Assembly: GCF_012720115.1 (NCBI RefSeq)
Contig: NZ_VNWN01000007.1
Span: 1 to 64,000 of the forward strand
Direction of reading: 5' to 3'
Length of the DNA: 64,000 bases
From: Sneathiella chinensis
GTDB lineage: Bacteria > Pseudomonadota > Alphaproteobacteria > Sneathiellales > Sneathiellaceae
In this document: in pieces, positions 26,723-34,851 of the stretch
Numbering within the stretch: the first letter of the stretch is position 1
How the letters are laid out: each line of letters begins with the position of its first letter
The notes under the pieces: model-generated
The model's input: only the letters and a program-made list of their open reading frames with translations
What the model was told of the DNA's origin: nothing
Databases searched by the model: none
Made by a program: the position numbers and the translations under genes

Positions 26723-29192
26723 CCTTTTCCGCGATTTCCTTCAGCGAGAAAGGCTTGGGCAGGAACTCGATTTTCTCCACATCGAAATCAAGGTCCTTGC
26801 GGAACGCATCCTCGGCATAGCCGGAAATGAAAATCACCTTCAGGTCCGGCATGGTCTTGGTGATATGGCGAACAAGGGTCGGCCCGTCCATGCTGGGCAT
26901 GACCACGTCGGTGACCAACAGGTCAATCTTGCCCGTATAATCCTTGACGATTTCCAAGGCTGACTCGCCGCAATCGGCCTGCAGAACCTCATATCCCTTG
27001 TTTTGCAGGGCACGGGCGGCGAACATGCGAACCGGGTCTTCATCCTCGACCAGAAGGATCGTCCCCACACCGGACAAATCCCGGTGTGCAATCGCGGCCT
27101 CGCCCTTGCCATCCTCTTCGGCGGGCGCCACTTCGGCATATCGGGGCAGGTAAATCTTGAAGGTAATCCCCCGGTCCGGATTATTCTCTGCGAAGATGAA
27201 ACCGCCGGTCTGCTTGATGATCCCGTATACCGTACTCAGGCCCAGCCCCGTTCCCTCACCCACTTTCTTGGTGGTGAAGAACGGATCAAAAATCTTGGCC
27301 AGAACATCTTCAGGGATACCGGTGCCCGTATCACTGACCCGGATCAGGATATATTCGCCCGGCGGGACCAGCTTGTCCGCATCAACACCCCGTTGCCGCA
27401 CCACATAATTTTCCGTCCGGAAACTGAGCTGCCCTTCGCCGGACATGGCGTCGCGGGCATTCACCGCCAGATTGATAATCACCTGCTCGAACTGGCTCTG
27501 GTCTACCTTGACCAGCCACAAGTCGCGGGCGTGCTTGATTTCCAGTCCGATCGCCTCCCCGATCAGGCGGCGCAACAGGTTTGACAATTCGGCCAGCACC
27601 TCGGTCAGGTCGGTAACCTTGGGGCGCAGGGTCTGCTGGCGCGAGAAGGCCAGCAACTGCCGCACAAGACCCGCCGCCCGGTTGGCGTTCTGCTTGATCT
27701 GGCTGATATCGGAATAGGACTGATCGCCAACCTGATGGCGCAGCAGCAACAGGTCGCAAAACCCGATCATGGCCGTCAAAAGGTTGTTGAAGTCATGGGC
27801 GATACCGCCCGCAAGCTGACCCACAGCCTGCATTTTCTGGCTTTGTGCGAACTGGATTTCCAATTGCCGCTGGGCCGATGTGTCGATGATATGGACAAGC
27901 AGGCTGTCGGCCCGGCCTTCTGACCCGGCAACCGCACTGACGTAAAAGTTGGCCACCCGCTCCCCATCCAGGAATTTCAGTTCCACCGATGTGGGCGACA
28001 TGTCATTGGCCGAGGATAACGCCAGCGTTTCATTCAGCCGCTCCCGATCCCCGTCCATCACCAGTTCAGAGACATGACACCCGACCGCCTGATCAATGAC
28101 CGTCTGGGTCATGACCCGAAAGGCGGGGTTCCCCTCAACGATGATGCCCTGATCATCCAGCAGGACAATCCCGATGGGCGCGGCCTCGAAGAAGCGGCGG
28201 AAATGCAGTTCCGCATTCTCCACCCGCTCGCGCCATTCCTGTTCCTGCAACAATTCCCGCACCACACTGCGCGAGCCAATAATCTCGCCCTTTTCATTGC
28301 GGGCAATGGTCTGGGTGATGTGAACCGGGATGATCGTGCCGTCGCGGCGTTTCAGTTCCACCTCGCCCTCGAAGCGGTGCCCCATCTCGGTCATCTTGTC
28401 CATCAGGCTCAGCTGCCGCTCGTCCCCCTTGACCAGCAGGTCGGTGAAAAAGATGTTGGCTTCCGACAGGTCGCGCTGATGATATCCCAACCATTCCGCC
28501 AGAATTCGGTTCACGAACAGAATGCGGCCCTTGGCATCCAGTGAATAGAAGCCAACCGGCGCGTTGTTGAAATATTCGGTCAGCTTTTCCCGCTCGCTGC
28601 GCTCGACTTCCTCGATTTTATGCTGGGTGGTGGTTTCCGTAACATACCAGATGATGCAATCCGGGACCGCCTTGATGGGGTGGGCCAGAATGGCCAGCCA
28701 GCGGCCATCCTCCATCCGCAGTTCGACCCGGGCACTGTGACCGCTGCCCTTGGTGGCGCCGTTCTGGATGGATTTAAGCTGTTCGCGGGCAACGAAATCA
28801 TCCCCCATCCCGTCCATCAGGGTCTGACGGCTGCCTTCGGGCATGCGCATCACCTTGAAATAGGCATTGTTGGCGAGGATAAACTCCCCTTCCCGCGAGG
28901 TGACAAGCCGCCCTTCCGGGCTGGAGGACACAAATTCCGCGATCAGGTCAAGATCCCCGGAGGCCGCCCGCCGCAATCCATAGAAAATCAGGTACCAAAG
29001 CCCGATCCCCATGGCCGCCAGTACCATGCCGCTCAGGATCAGCAGGTTGATAAGGCTCATATCCTGCCCCAAAATCGCGGCAATACAGATCAGGGTCGCC
29101 ACAAGAAAATAGGCCGCCGCCAACTGGCGGGCATCCACGCCCACGAAAAAACGCCGGTTTTTTGTACTTCCCGGTTTGTAATTCACCGCCAT
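26688..29192 (-). CDS. cckA: Hybrid sensor histidine kinase CckA
   Basis: CckA starts the CckA-ChpT-CtrA phosphorelay that controls cell cycle and motility in Alphaproteobacteria. The 834 residues run: basic N-terminus, two transmembrane helices (about 24-43 and 47-71), PAS-like domains (about 85-185, 205-315 and 330-440), HisKA with His466 in AGGIAHDFNNLL, an ATPase domain (NLAVNARDAM, DTGTGIP, GTGLGLSTVYG), and a receiver with Asp762 in VTDVVMPSMDG and Lys in LPKPFS. The HDFNNLL box and the architecture are CckA hallmarks. It is the last gene after flhB, 3 bp away, in the flagellar operon. Confidence 0.92.
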   Translation of the reverse strand: MAVNYKPGSTKNRRFFVGVDARQLAAAYFLVATLICIAAILGQDMSLINLLILSGMVLAAMGIGLWYLIFYGLRRAASGDLDLIAEFVSSSPEGRLVTSREGEFILANNAYFKVMRMPEGSRQTLMDGMGDDFVAREQLKSIQNGATKGSGHSARVELRMEDGRWLAILAHPIKAVPDCIIWYVTETTTQHKIEEVERSEREKLTEYFNNAPVGFYSLDAKGRILFVNRILAEWLGYHQRDLSEANIFFTDLLVKGDERQLSLMDKMTEMGHRFEGEVELKRRDGTIIPVHITQTIARNEKGEIIGSRSVVRELLQEQEWRERVENAELHFRRFFEAAPIGIVLLDDQGIIVEGNPAFRVMTQTVIDQAVGCHVSELVMDGDRERLNETLALSSANDMSPTSVELKFLDGERVANFYVSAVAGSEGRADSLLVHIIDTSAQRQLEIQFAQSQKMQAVGQLAGGIAHDFNNLLTAMIGFCDLLLLRHQVGDQSYSDISQIKQNANRAAGLVRQLLAFSRQQTLRPKVTDLTEVLAELSNLLRRLIGEAIGLEIKHARDLWLVKVDQSQFEQVIINLAVNARDAMSGEGQLSFRTENYVVRQRGVDADKLVPPGEYILIRVSDTGTGIPEDVLAKIFDPFFTTKKVGEGTGLGLSTVYGIIKQTGGFIFAENNPDRGITFKIYLPRYAEVAPAEEDGKGEAAIAHRDLSGVGTILLVEDEDPVRMFAARALQNKGYEVLQADCGESALEIVKDYTGKIDLLVTDVVMPSMDGPTLVRHITKTMPDLKVIFISGYAEDAFRKDLDFDVEKIEFLPKPFSLKEIAEKVKEVLMQEPVG

Positions 29193-29195
29193 GGA

Positions 29196-30269
29196 TCAGC
29201 GCCTCTTGTTCTTGTTCAGTTTCATCACATAGCCAATGATTTCCGCCACGGCCCGATAATGCTCGTACGGGATTTCCTCGTCCAGTTCACAGGACTTGTG
29301 AAGCGCCCGGGCAAGCGGCGGGTTTTCGACAATGGGGATATTGTTCTCGTTGGCGATTTCCCGAATTTTCAGGGCAATGTTATCAGTTCCCTTGGCCAGC
29401 ACAACCGGCGCACCATCCGTATCCTGCTTGTATCGCAGCGCCACCGCAAAGTGGGTCGGGTTGGTGACCACCACATCGGCCGATGGGACCGCCTGCATCA
29501 TCCGCTGGCGAGACCGCTGCATGCGGATGGAGCGCAGGCGGGACTTGATCATGGGATCACCTTCCGACTGCTTGTGCTCATCCTTGATTTCCTGCTTGGT
29601 CATGCGCAGTTCCTTGTGGTGATTATACCGCTGGTACATATAGTCGAACCCGGCAATCACGCTCATCACCGCCACCACACCGGCCAGCAGGCTCAGCAAC
29701 TGGGTCTGAAGCAGGCTGAACAACGACAGGATGTCATAGGTCATCAACAGGGGAAGCTGGTCCATTTCCGGCAGTACAAACAGGAACGCGACCGTTCCCA
29801 CCAGCACCAGTTTCAGGATCCCCTTGACGAATTCACTCAAGGATTTCATGGAAAACAGGCGTTTCAACCCGCCCAGCAGGGACACCTTGTTCCACGACGG
29901 CTTGATCCGCTCCAGTGACAGGACGGGCCGATGCTGGATCACCGTGCCCACCAGACCGGCCAGCATCAGAATGCCCAGAACCGGCGCCAGCACCGCAATC
30001 ACGGCCCATCCCAGATCGCCGAACACATTCCGAAGATGCAGGGCGTCCACATTGATGGCATGGGGCTGTTCAATGAATTTCACCAGATCAAAGGTCAGGC
30101 CCTTTCCAAGCCCGGCCATAAAGATCAGGATCACCAGCGTAATCCCCATGGTCATGAACCAGTGGCCAACCTCCTGGGATTTTGGAACCTGCCCTTTCTT
30201 GTGGGCATCTTCCAGCTTCTTCGAGGTTGGCTCCTCGGTTTTTTGGGCATCATCCTGATCGTCCGCCAT
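29196..30269 (-). CDS. flhB: Flagellar export switch protein FlhB
   Basis: The 357-residue FlhB has a charged N-terminus, four transmembrane segments (about 38-60, 86-110, 150-168, 182-210) and a cytoplasmic C-domain. The autocleavage motif Asn270-Pro271-Thr272-His273 is intact in VVVTNPTHFAVAL; cleavage there changes export from rod/hook to filament substrates (known for FlhB). EEPTSKKLEDAHKKGQVPKSQEV is the standard N-terminus. It lies between fliR (3 bp) and cckA (3 bp) and is surely co-transcribed. Confidence 0.96.
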   Translation of the reverse strand: MADDQDDAQKTEEPTSKKLEDAHKKGQVPKSQEVGHWFMTMGITLVILIFMAGLGKGLTFDLVKFIEQPHAINVDALHLRNVFGDLGWAVIAVLAPVLGILMLAGLVGTVIQHRPVLSLERIKPSWNKVSLLGGLKRLFSMKSLSEFVKGILKLVLVGTVAFLFVLPEMDQLPLLMTYDILSLFSLLQTQLLSLLAGVVAVMSVIAGFDYMYQRYNHHKELRMTKQEIKDEHKQSEGDPMIKSRLRSIRMQRSRQRMMQAVPSADVVVTNPTHFAVALRYKQDTDGAPVVLAKGTDNIALKIREIANENNIPIVENPPLARALHKSCELDEEIPYEHYRAVAEIIGYVMKLNKNKRR

Positions 30270-30272
30270 GCC

Positions 30273-31034
30273 CTATGCTCCCAGAAACCGGATCAGGACT
30301 TCCTCGTAATACGCGAGGAACCACATGATGCTGCCGCCCACGGTCAGCCCAAGAACCGCGAAGGCCGCCGCCAGTTGCAGCGGCATGGCCACGAAGAAAA
30401 CCTGAACCTGCGGCATCAACCGGTTGATCAGGCCAACCCCGATATAGAAGGTCAGGCCATAAACCAGAAAGGGCGCCGAAATCTGGAACCCCAACAGGAA
30501 ACTGCCCGCCACGAAATCACTGACCAGAAAGGCAATGTCGCCGAACGGCGGCAACTGGCCAACCGGAAACAGGGTATAACTGGCATAGGTGCCCTGCAGG
30601 AACAGGTGGTGCAGGTCGGTCACGAAAATCATGGTCATGCCCATGATGGTCAGGAAGCTGCTGGTGACCGCCCCTTGCGTCATCTGGGCCGGATCAAAGA
30701 ACTGCGCTGCGGCAAGGCCGGATTGCTGGGCGATGATCGTCCCGCCCACATGCAGGGAACTGACCGCCAGACGAAGCGCCCCGCCCATAATCAGCCCGAT
30801 CACGATTTCCCCGCCAAGAAGCAGAAACAATGCACCGATGGTTGTTGGCTCCGGCGGCAGACGGTCGGCGACAAACTGCATCACCAGAAAACTGACCGAA
30901 AGGGCGATGCCCATGCGCACCCGGGATGACACGAACCCCTCCCCAAAGCCCGGAACCACCATGAACGCCGTTCCCAGCCGGGTAAAGACCAGGAAAAATG
31001 CGAAAACGTTGGTGGTGAGATATTCCTCCAGCAT
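30273..31034 (-). CDS. fliR: Flagellar export gate protein FliR
   Basis: The 253-residue membrane protein is FliR, which forms the flagellar type III export gate with FliP and FliQ. Six hydrophobic segments are visible, with the family text FTRLGTAFMVVPGFGEGFVSSRVRMG near the start and GEIVIGLIMGGALRLAVSSLHVGG in the middle. It is 12 bp after fliQ and 3 bp before flhB, the usual fliQ-fliR-flhB order. Confidence 0.95.
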   Translation of the reverse strand: MLEEYLTTNVFAFFLVFTRLGTAFMVVPGFGEGFVSSRVRMGIALSVSFLVMQFVADRLPPEPTTIGALFLLLGGEIVIGLIMGGALRLAVSSLHVGGTIIAQQSGLAAAQFFDPAQMTQGAVTSSFLTIMGMTMIFVTDLHHLFLQGTYASYTLFPVGQLPPFGDIAFLVSDFVAGSFLLGFQISAPFLVYGLTFYIGVGLINRLMPQVQVFFVAMPLQLAAAFAVLGLTVGGSIMWFLAYYEEVLIRFLGA

Positions 31035-31046
31035 CCGGTCTGGCCC

Positions 31047-31310
31047 CTAGAGAGCCGCGATACGCTGCGCGATCTGGTCCATCAGGTCCATCATGGTGGT
31101 GATCATGAACGGGAAGAACAGGATCAGGGCCAGAAAGATCGCCAGGATTTTCGGCACGAAGGCCAGTGTCATTTCCTGAACCTGCGTCAGGGCCTGAATA
31201 AGGGAGATAACAAGACCGACACCAAGCGCCACAAGCATCACAGGGGACGCGACAATCAGCAATACCCAAATCGCCTCTCGCGCTACGTCCACTACATCTG
31301 TGGGTGTCAT
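31047..31310 (-). CDS. fliQ: Flagellar export gate protein FliQ
   Basis: The 87-residue protein has two membrane helices and the FliQ signature SPVMLVALGVGLVISLIQALTQVQEMTLAFVPK. It occupies the outer gate of the export core with FliP and FliR. The start codon is ATG in the sequence VVDVAREAIWVLLIV. It sits 37 bp downstream of fliE in the operon. Confidence 0.95.
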   Translation of the reverse strand: MTPTDVVDVAREAIWVLLIVASPVMLVALGVGLVISLIQALTQVQEMTLAFVPKILAIFLALILFFPFMITTMMDLMDQIAQRIAAL

Positions 31311-31347
31311 GTTCTGCCCCTTGTCAATCCGGTGTGTTGATTCACCC

Positions 31348-31677
31348 CTAGATTGGCATTTTTATGATGTCTTGATAAGCCTGAATTACACGGTCCCGGA
31401 CAGACACCACCGTTTCAAGGGTCACTTCGGCACTGCTGACCGCCGTCACAATATCCGCCAGACCACTGTCCCCGGTCAGGGACTGCAGGCTGACCTTCTC
31501 GGATTGCAGTCCCTCGCCGATGGCTTCTTTACCGGCATCCTGAACCAGTTCCGCAAAACTGGGGCCGGCGGGAACTTCATCCGTCCCGACGGTAGCGCCA
31601 TTGCCCTTTGTTTCAAGTGCATTGGAAAGCGCCCGGGTATAGGCCTGTGAAGCGGCAAGCAGGTTGGTTTCAGCCAT
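31348..31677 (-). CDS. fliE: Flagellar hook-basal body protein FliE
   Basis: FliE links the MS ring to the rod and is an early export substrate. This 109-residue version has the conserved C-terminal half: FAELVQDAGKEAIGEGLQSEKVSLQSLTGDSGLADIVTAVSSAEVTLETVVSVRDRVIQAYQDIIKMPI, of which the DIVTAVSSAEVTLETVV and QDIIKMPI parts are typical. No signal peptide, as expected for a type III substrate. It lies between flgC (28 bp) and fliQ (37 bp). Confidence 0.94.
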   Translation of the reverse strand: MAETNLLAASQAYTRALSNALETKGNGATVGTDEVPAGPSFAELVQDAGKEAIGEGLQSEKVSLQSLTGDSGLADIVTAVSSAEVTLETVVSVRDRVIQAYQDIIKMPI

Positions 31678-31705
31678 CGGTTACTCCGTCTTCAAAATCC
31701 GCGGC

Positions 31706-32113
31706 CTAGCGCAGGATATCCAGGGTTTGCATGATCATTTTCTTGGACGCGTCAATGGCGCCAAGGTTGGCCTGATAGGACCGCTGGGTTTCCTTCATGT
31801 CCATGACCTCGATCAGGGAATTCACGTTAGGTGTTTTCACATAGCCTTCCGCGTTGGCCGCCGGATGGTTGGGGTCGAACTTCATGCCAAAGTCGGACAT
31901 GTCTTTTCGCACCCGGTCCACTTCCACCAACCGGGTGTTGCTTTCCTTGTCCAGCACGTTCTTGAAGGATACGACCTTGCGGCGATAAGGGTCCTCGCCC
32001 GGTGTCCGGCCCACACTGTCCTTGTTGGCCAGGTTTTCCGAGATCACCCGCATCCGTTCCCCCTGGGACTTCATCCCCGAGGAAGAAATCAGCATTGATT
32101 TAATCAGATCCAT
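31706..32113 (-). CDS. flgC: Flagellar rod protein FlgC
   Basis: This 135-residue proximal rod protein has the N-terminal ISSSGMKSQGERMRVISENLAN and C-terminal VMDMKETQRSYQANLGAIDASKKMIMQTLDILR segments that form the helical core of rod proteins. The central GYVKTPNVNSLIEVMDM is diagnostic of FlgC. It follows flgB by 15 bp. A second, diverged FlgC-like gene lies at 37331. Confidence 0.95.
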   Translation of the reverse strand: MDLIKSMLISSSGMKSQGERMRVISENLANKDSVGRTPGEDPYRRKVVSFKNVLDKESNTRLVEVDRVRKDMSDFGMKFDPNHPAANAEGYVKTPNVNSLIEVMDMKETQRSYQANLGAIDASKKMIMQTLDILR

Positions 32114-32128
32114 AAGGCGTCCCCCTCG

Positions 32129-32530
32129 TTACCGGCGTCCAAGTGCCGTTTTCAGCATGGCCACATGCTTTTTATAAAGCGAGGTGGTCATCTGGTACTG
32201 GATTTGCGTTTCGGCCAAATTCATCATCTGTTCTTCCAGAACCACCCCGTTGCCGGTCGGGGTCGTTTCATACGGGTCCCGGATCTTTTTGGTGGTGAAG
32301 TCAGACTTTTCCGCCGTCTGGATATGGGCACTGCTGGTTTTCACCATTTGCACCTTCACCTCTTCCGGGCGGGCCACCATATCCTTGAATTTCTGGGGTT
32401 TCAGGTCTTTCGCCATGTAATTTGGCGTATCCGAGTTCGCAATATTCTGCGACAGCACCTTTTGCCGCGCGGTGAGCCATTTCATCCGTTCGGTCAGTGC
32501 GGAAAATAGTGGGATATCCTGCAAACTCAT
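32129..32530 (-). CDS. flgB: Flagellar rod protein FlgB
   Basis: FlgB is the first rod protein. From ATG 32530 the product is 133 residues (MSLQDIPLFSALTERMKWLTARQKVLSQNIANSDTPNY in outline), with the QNIANSDTPNYMAKDL motif and a C-terminal LAETQIQYQMTTSLYKKHVAMLKTALG helix. An in-frame TTG lies 30 bp upstream but gives an atypical N-terminus. It heads the minus-strand block flgB-flgC-fliE-fliQ-fliR-flhB-cckA. The 153 bp upstream must contain the operon promoter; I see no certain sigma-54 or sigma-28 site. Confidence 0.94.
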   Translation of the reverse strand: MSLQDIPLFSALTERMKWLTARQKVLSQNIANSDTPNYMAKDLKPQKFKDMVARPEEVKVQMVKTSSAHIQTAEKSDFTTKKIRDPYETTPTGNGVVLEEQMMNLAETQIQYQMTTSLYKKHVAMLKTALGRR

Positions 32531-32630
32531 CGAAGACTTACCTAACGCTTCTGAAACCAATCCATCCCTACCCTAGAACGGAAAGGTTAACAACTGTTTA
32601 AACCCTGATATGCCCAAGGACGGCAGAGAC

Positions 32631-32660
32631 AAAAAAGCCCCCGCAAAAACGGAGGCTTTC
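32631..32660 (-). terminator. Terminator of the DJ-1/PfpI gene
   Basis: On the minus strand AAAGCCTCCG-TTTTTG-CGGGGGCTTT (one mismatch) is followed by further T residues. It lies 24 bp beyond the stop at 32684 and upstream of flgB. Confidence 0.75.
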
Positions 32661-32683
32661 CAGTGTGCCGACAAGGCGGGAAA

Positions 32684-33250
32684 TCAGGCGGCTTCCCACG
32701 CTTCCGGTTCGTATTCGCGGATATTGTCCATGAAGCGTTCTACCAGCGGGTCGATTTCCCCGGTGGCGGTTACCAGCATGTCGTCCACAATCACCGGCTC
32801 GTCCTTGACGATGCCGTTGCTGGCGGTCACGTTTTCGGCCACGGCTTCGGCGGCGGCAACCGTGCGGGTGTCCAGCAGGTCGTCAACGGCGATCACCTTC
32901 ACGGCTTCCTCGAACAGGGCAACAGGCTTGTTGTCTTCCATGAAACCGCGCATGAAGCGGGCGGTCTGCGGATCAGAGCAAAGACGGTTCACATGACGTT
33001 CACCACCGGGCACGATCACGGCATCGAAATGGAAGGACATGGATGTGGGCAGGAAGGCATTGGACGGGAAGAAATGTCCCCAGGTTCCGTTGTGCCAGCT
33101 GTTCACGACACCCTTTTCGGGAGAAACAATCTTAACTTCCGCTCCGGAATCCACGAGACACTTGTGAAGGGAGGTCATGTGGGACTGTTCGAAACCGTTC
33201 GCGATCAAAATTGCTACTTTTTTACCGACAAGAGTGTTTTCCTGTTGCAT
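32684..33250 (-). CDS. DJ-1/PfpI family protein without the nucleophile Cys
   Basis: The 188-residue protein has the DJ-1/PfpI fold: KVAILIANGFEQSHMTSLHKCL at the start, VKIVSPEKGVV, the DAVIVPGG strand with the conserved elbow, and DDMLVTATGEIDPLVERFM. Active members carry a Cys in AxCHG after KPVA; here residues 109-116 read PVALFEEA, so both Cys and His are replaced (Phe113, Glu114). It is also missing any other Cys at the elbow. It is therefore probably not a protease, deglycase or amidase of the usual kind. It is monocistronic with its own terminator, just upstream of the flagellar block. Its role is unknown. Confidence 0.82.
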   Translation of the reverse strand: MQQENTLVGKKVAILIANGFEQSHMTSLHKCLVDSGAEVKIVSPEKGVVNSWHNGTWGHFFPSNAFLPTSMSFHFDAVIVPGGERHVNRLCSDPQTARFMRGFMEDNKPVALFEEAVKVIAVDDLLDTRTVAAAEAVAENVTASNGIVKDEPVIVDDMLVTATGEIDPLVERFMDNIREYEPEAWEAA

Positions 33251-33672
33251 ATTATATCAACCCTTTCCTAGGTGCCTGTTGCGCACTTTGGCAACGGCTT
33301 GCTTGGCCCGCTCGATCGGGACTTTACAAACGCAAGCCGTCCAAGCGTCTCAGCTCAAACCAGCGTTGTGTTCAAATGTGAATGCATAGAGCAAGAGTGA
33401 AGCAATCGCTTCGCATGCGTAAATAGCTATAGCGCCGGCAAAAAAGGGAATGTGGTATCCCAGCCAGCGAGCCGGAACATAATCTTTCCCTTCATTACTT
33501 GCAAGAGAGAAGTTTGCCGATTTGACCAAATTGTCAGAAAGCCTTGAAAACAGGGCTTTTTCAGGGGATTTTCCTGAACCCGGACCCGGAGTTTCAGAAA
33601 CTTTTCCGCCTGCCCTGCCCCGTGCGGGGAACCCGCAGTTCCCCCGGCGCCATCCAACAGGGAATAGCCTTG
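33251..33672. other. Intergenic region between DJ-1 and FlhB-like genes
   Basis: This 422-bp region lies between divergent genes. A short inverted repeat GTTGC/GCAAC lies at 33278-33295, close to the DJ-1-like start, and could bind a regulator. I see no convincing coding frame and no certain promoter; a sigma-54-like TGGCA...TTGCT string has the wrong spacing. Confidence 0.45.
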
Positions 33673-34074
33673 ATGGAAAAACTTCTGTATCCTGATCCGG
33701 TCCGATACAGGCTAAACAGGCAGACGGGAATGCCCGACGATACAAACAAACCGCAAACGGAACCCGGAAAAAAGCGCCCGGCAATCGCCATTGCCCTGTC
33801 GCAGCAGGGCGACCGGGCCAACACGCCCACCATCACGGCGACCGGGCGCGGCGAGGTTGCCGAACAAATTCTGCGCCTTGCCTTTGACAATGATGTAAAA
33901 GTACGCGAGGACAGTGATCTGGCGGAAATCCTGTCGCAGGTGGATGTGGACACCCCCATCCCCCTTGAGGCCTTCGCCGCCGTGTCGGAAATCCTGTCCT
34001 ATCTGTATCGCCTGCAGGACGGGAAAGAGACCAGAGTAGAGTTTGATGTAGATGTAGAGGACAAAATCCCATGA
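33673..34074 (+). CDS. FlhB C-terminal-domain-like protein (export switch homologue)
   Basis: The roughly 133-residue protein (or 114 from ATG 33730) matches only the cytoplasmic C-domain of FlhB. It has KRPAIAIALSQQGD, a TPTITATGRGEVAEQILRLA segment where FlhB has NPTH-FAVAL, and IPLEAFAAVSEILSYLYRL, equivalent to IPYEHYRAVAEIIGYVMKL in the full FlhB at 29196. No transmembrane part is present. Such short FlhB-like proteins are often found near flagellar genes; some can replace the FlhB C-domain. ATG 33673 has the better ribosome site (AGGGA). Its stop overlaps the next start by four bases. Confidence 0.82.
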   Translation: MEKLLYPDPVRYRLNRQTGMPDDTNKPQTEPGKKRPAIAIALSQQGDRANTPTITATGRGEVAEQILRLAFDNDVKVREDSDLAEILSQVDVDTPIPLEAFAAVSEILSYLYRLQDGKETRVEFDVDVEDKIP

Positions 34075-34358
34075 CCGACGCCAACGCCTTGCTGACCAGC
34101 ATTCAGGATATGGACGCGGAGATACAGTCCTATATTGCGGAAACGACCGAAGGGCGGGTGATTGATATTTCCGGCCTGCCGAACCGCCTCGCCCATCTTC
34201 ACGAACAGGTTGAACAGGGGCAATTCGACAACAAGGACGATCTTGTCACGGCGCTGCAGGCAGTTCTTGCCTCCCTTGACGGGCTGTCCCATGAAATCCA
34301 GCATCATTTCCAGAAGATCAATGTCCAGCTTCAAGTGCTTGAACCTGACAAAGAATAG
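34071..34358 (+). CDS. Small helical protein in flagellar operon, function unknown
   Basis: The 95-residue acidic protein has no Cys, no signal peptide and no membrane segment. Heptad-like helices are visible (LLTSIQDMDAEIQSYIAETT, LAHLHEQVEQ, LVTALQAVLASLDGLSHEIQHHFQKINVQLQVL). The start ATG overlaps the FlhB-like stop (ATGA), and fliO-like follows by 82 bp. Size, helicity and context suit a flagellar export chaperone of the FlgN/FliT kind, but I see no specific motif, so this is inference. Confidence 0.65.
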   Translation: MTDANALLTSIQDMDAEIQSYIAETTEGRVIDISGLPNRLAHLHEQVEQGQFDNKDDLVTALQAVLASLDGLSHEIQHHFQKINVQLQVLEPDKE

Positions 34359-34440
34359 TTTTCAAATCAATCAAGTAACGCTAGTCTGAGAGGCAGTTTC
34401 TCATGAATTGCATCATCGGGGCCGGCTGGAAAACGAGTAA

Positions 34441-34851
34441 ATGGAACTTCTTCCCTACCTGAAATACATCATGGGCCTGATTTTCGTCCTTGGACTGATC
34501 GGTCTGATTACGGTTCTGGCCCGGCGTTTTGGCATGACCCCACGGGCCGACACCCGCAAGGGAGAGCGCAAGCGCCTTGGCGTCATGGCCGTGCAGGCGA
34601 TTGACGCAAAGCGCAGGCTGGTTCTGGTGCGCCGCGACGATCGGGAGCATCTTCTGCTGCTGGGCCCGGAACGGGATCTGGTGATCGAGACAGATATCCC
34701 CGTTCGCAAAAAGGAAAAACCGGCAAACGCCCCTGCGGACAGCACCCCCGAGGCAGAGCAAACCCCGTCAACGACGACAGACACCAGTTCGGATGAGCCA
34801 CGCATGCCAACCTTTGCCCGCAATCCTTTCAAAAAAGACCCCGAGCAATGA
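34441..34851 (+). CDS. fliO: FliO-like flagellar biosynthesis protein
   Basis: The 136-residue protein has one N-terminal membrane helix (YLKYIMGLIFVLGLIGLITVLA, about residues 6-27) and a small cytoplasmic domain with KRLGVMAVQAIDAKRRLVLVRRDDREHLLLLGPERDLVIE, the FliO pattern, then a Pro/Thr-rich tail. FliO helps FliP assemble. It overlaps fliP by four bases (ATGA), which supports the assignment even though FliO sequences vary widely. Confidence 0.82.
   Translation: MELLPYLKYIMGLIFVLGLIGLITVLARRFGMTPRADTRKGERKRLGVMAVQAIDAKRRLVLVRRDDREHLLLLGPERDLVIETDIPVRKKEKPANAPADSTPEAEQTPSTTTDTSSDEPRMPTFARNPFKKDPEQ

Noticed and set aside
33285-33310. Sigma-54 promoter TGGCA...TTGCT upstream of the DJ-1-like gene
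   Set aside because: The GG to GC distance is one base too short for the -24/-12 element, and the orientation does not fit a flagellar gene.
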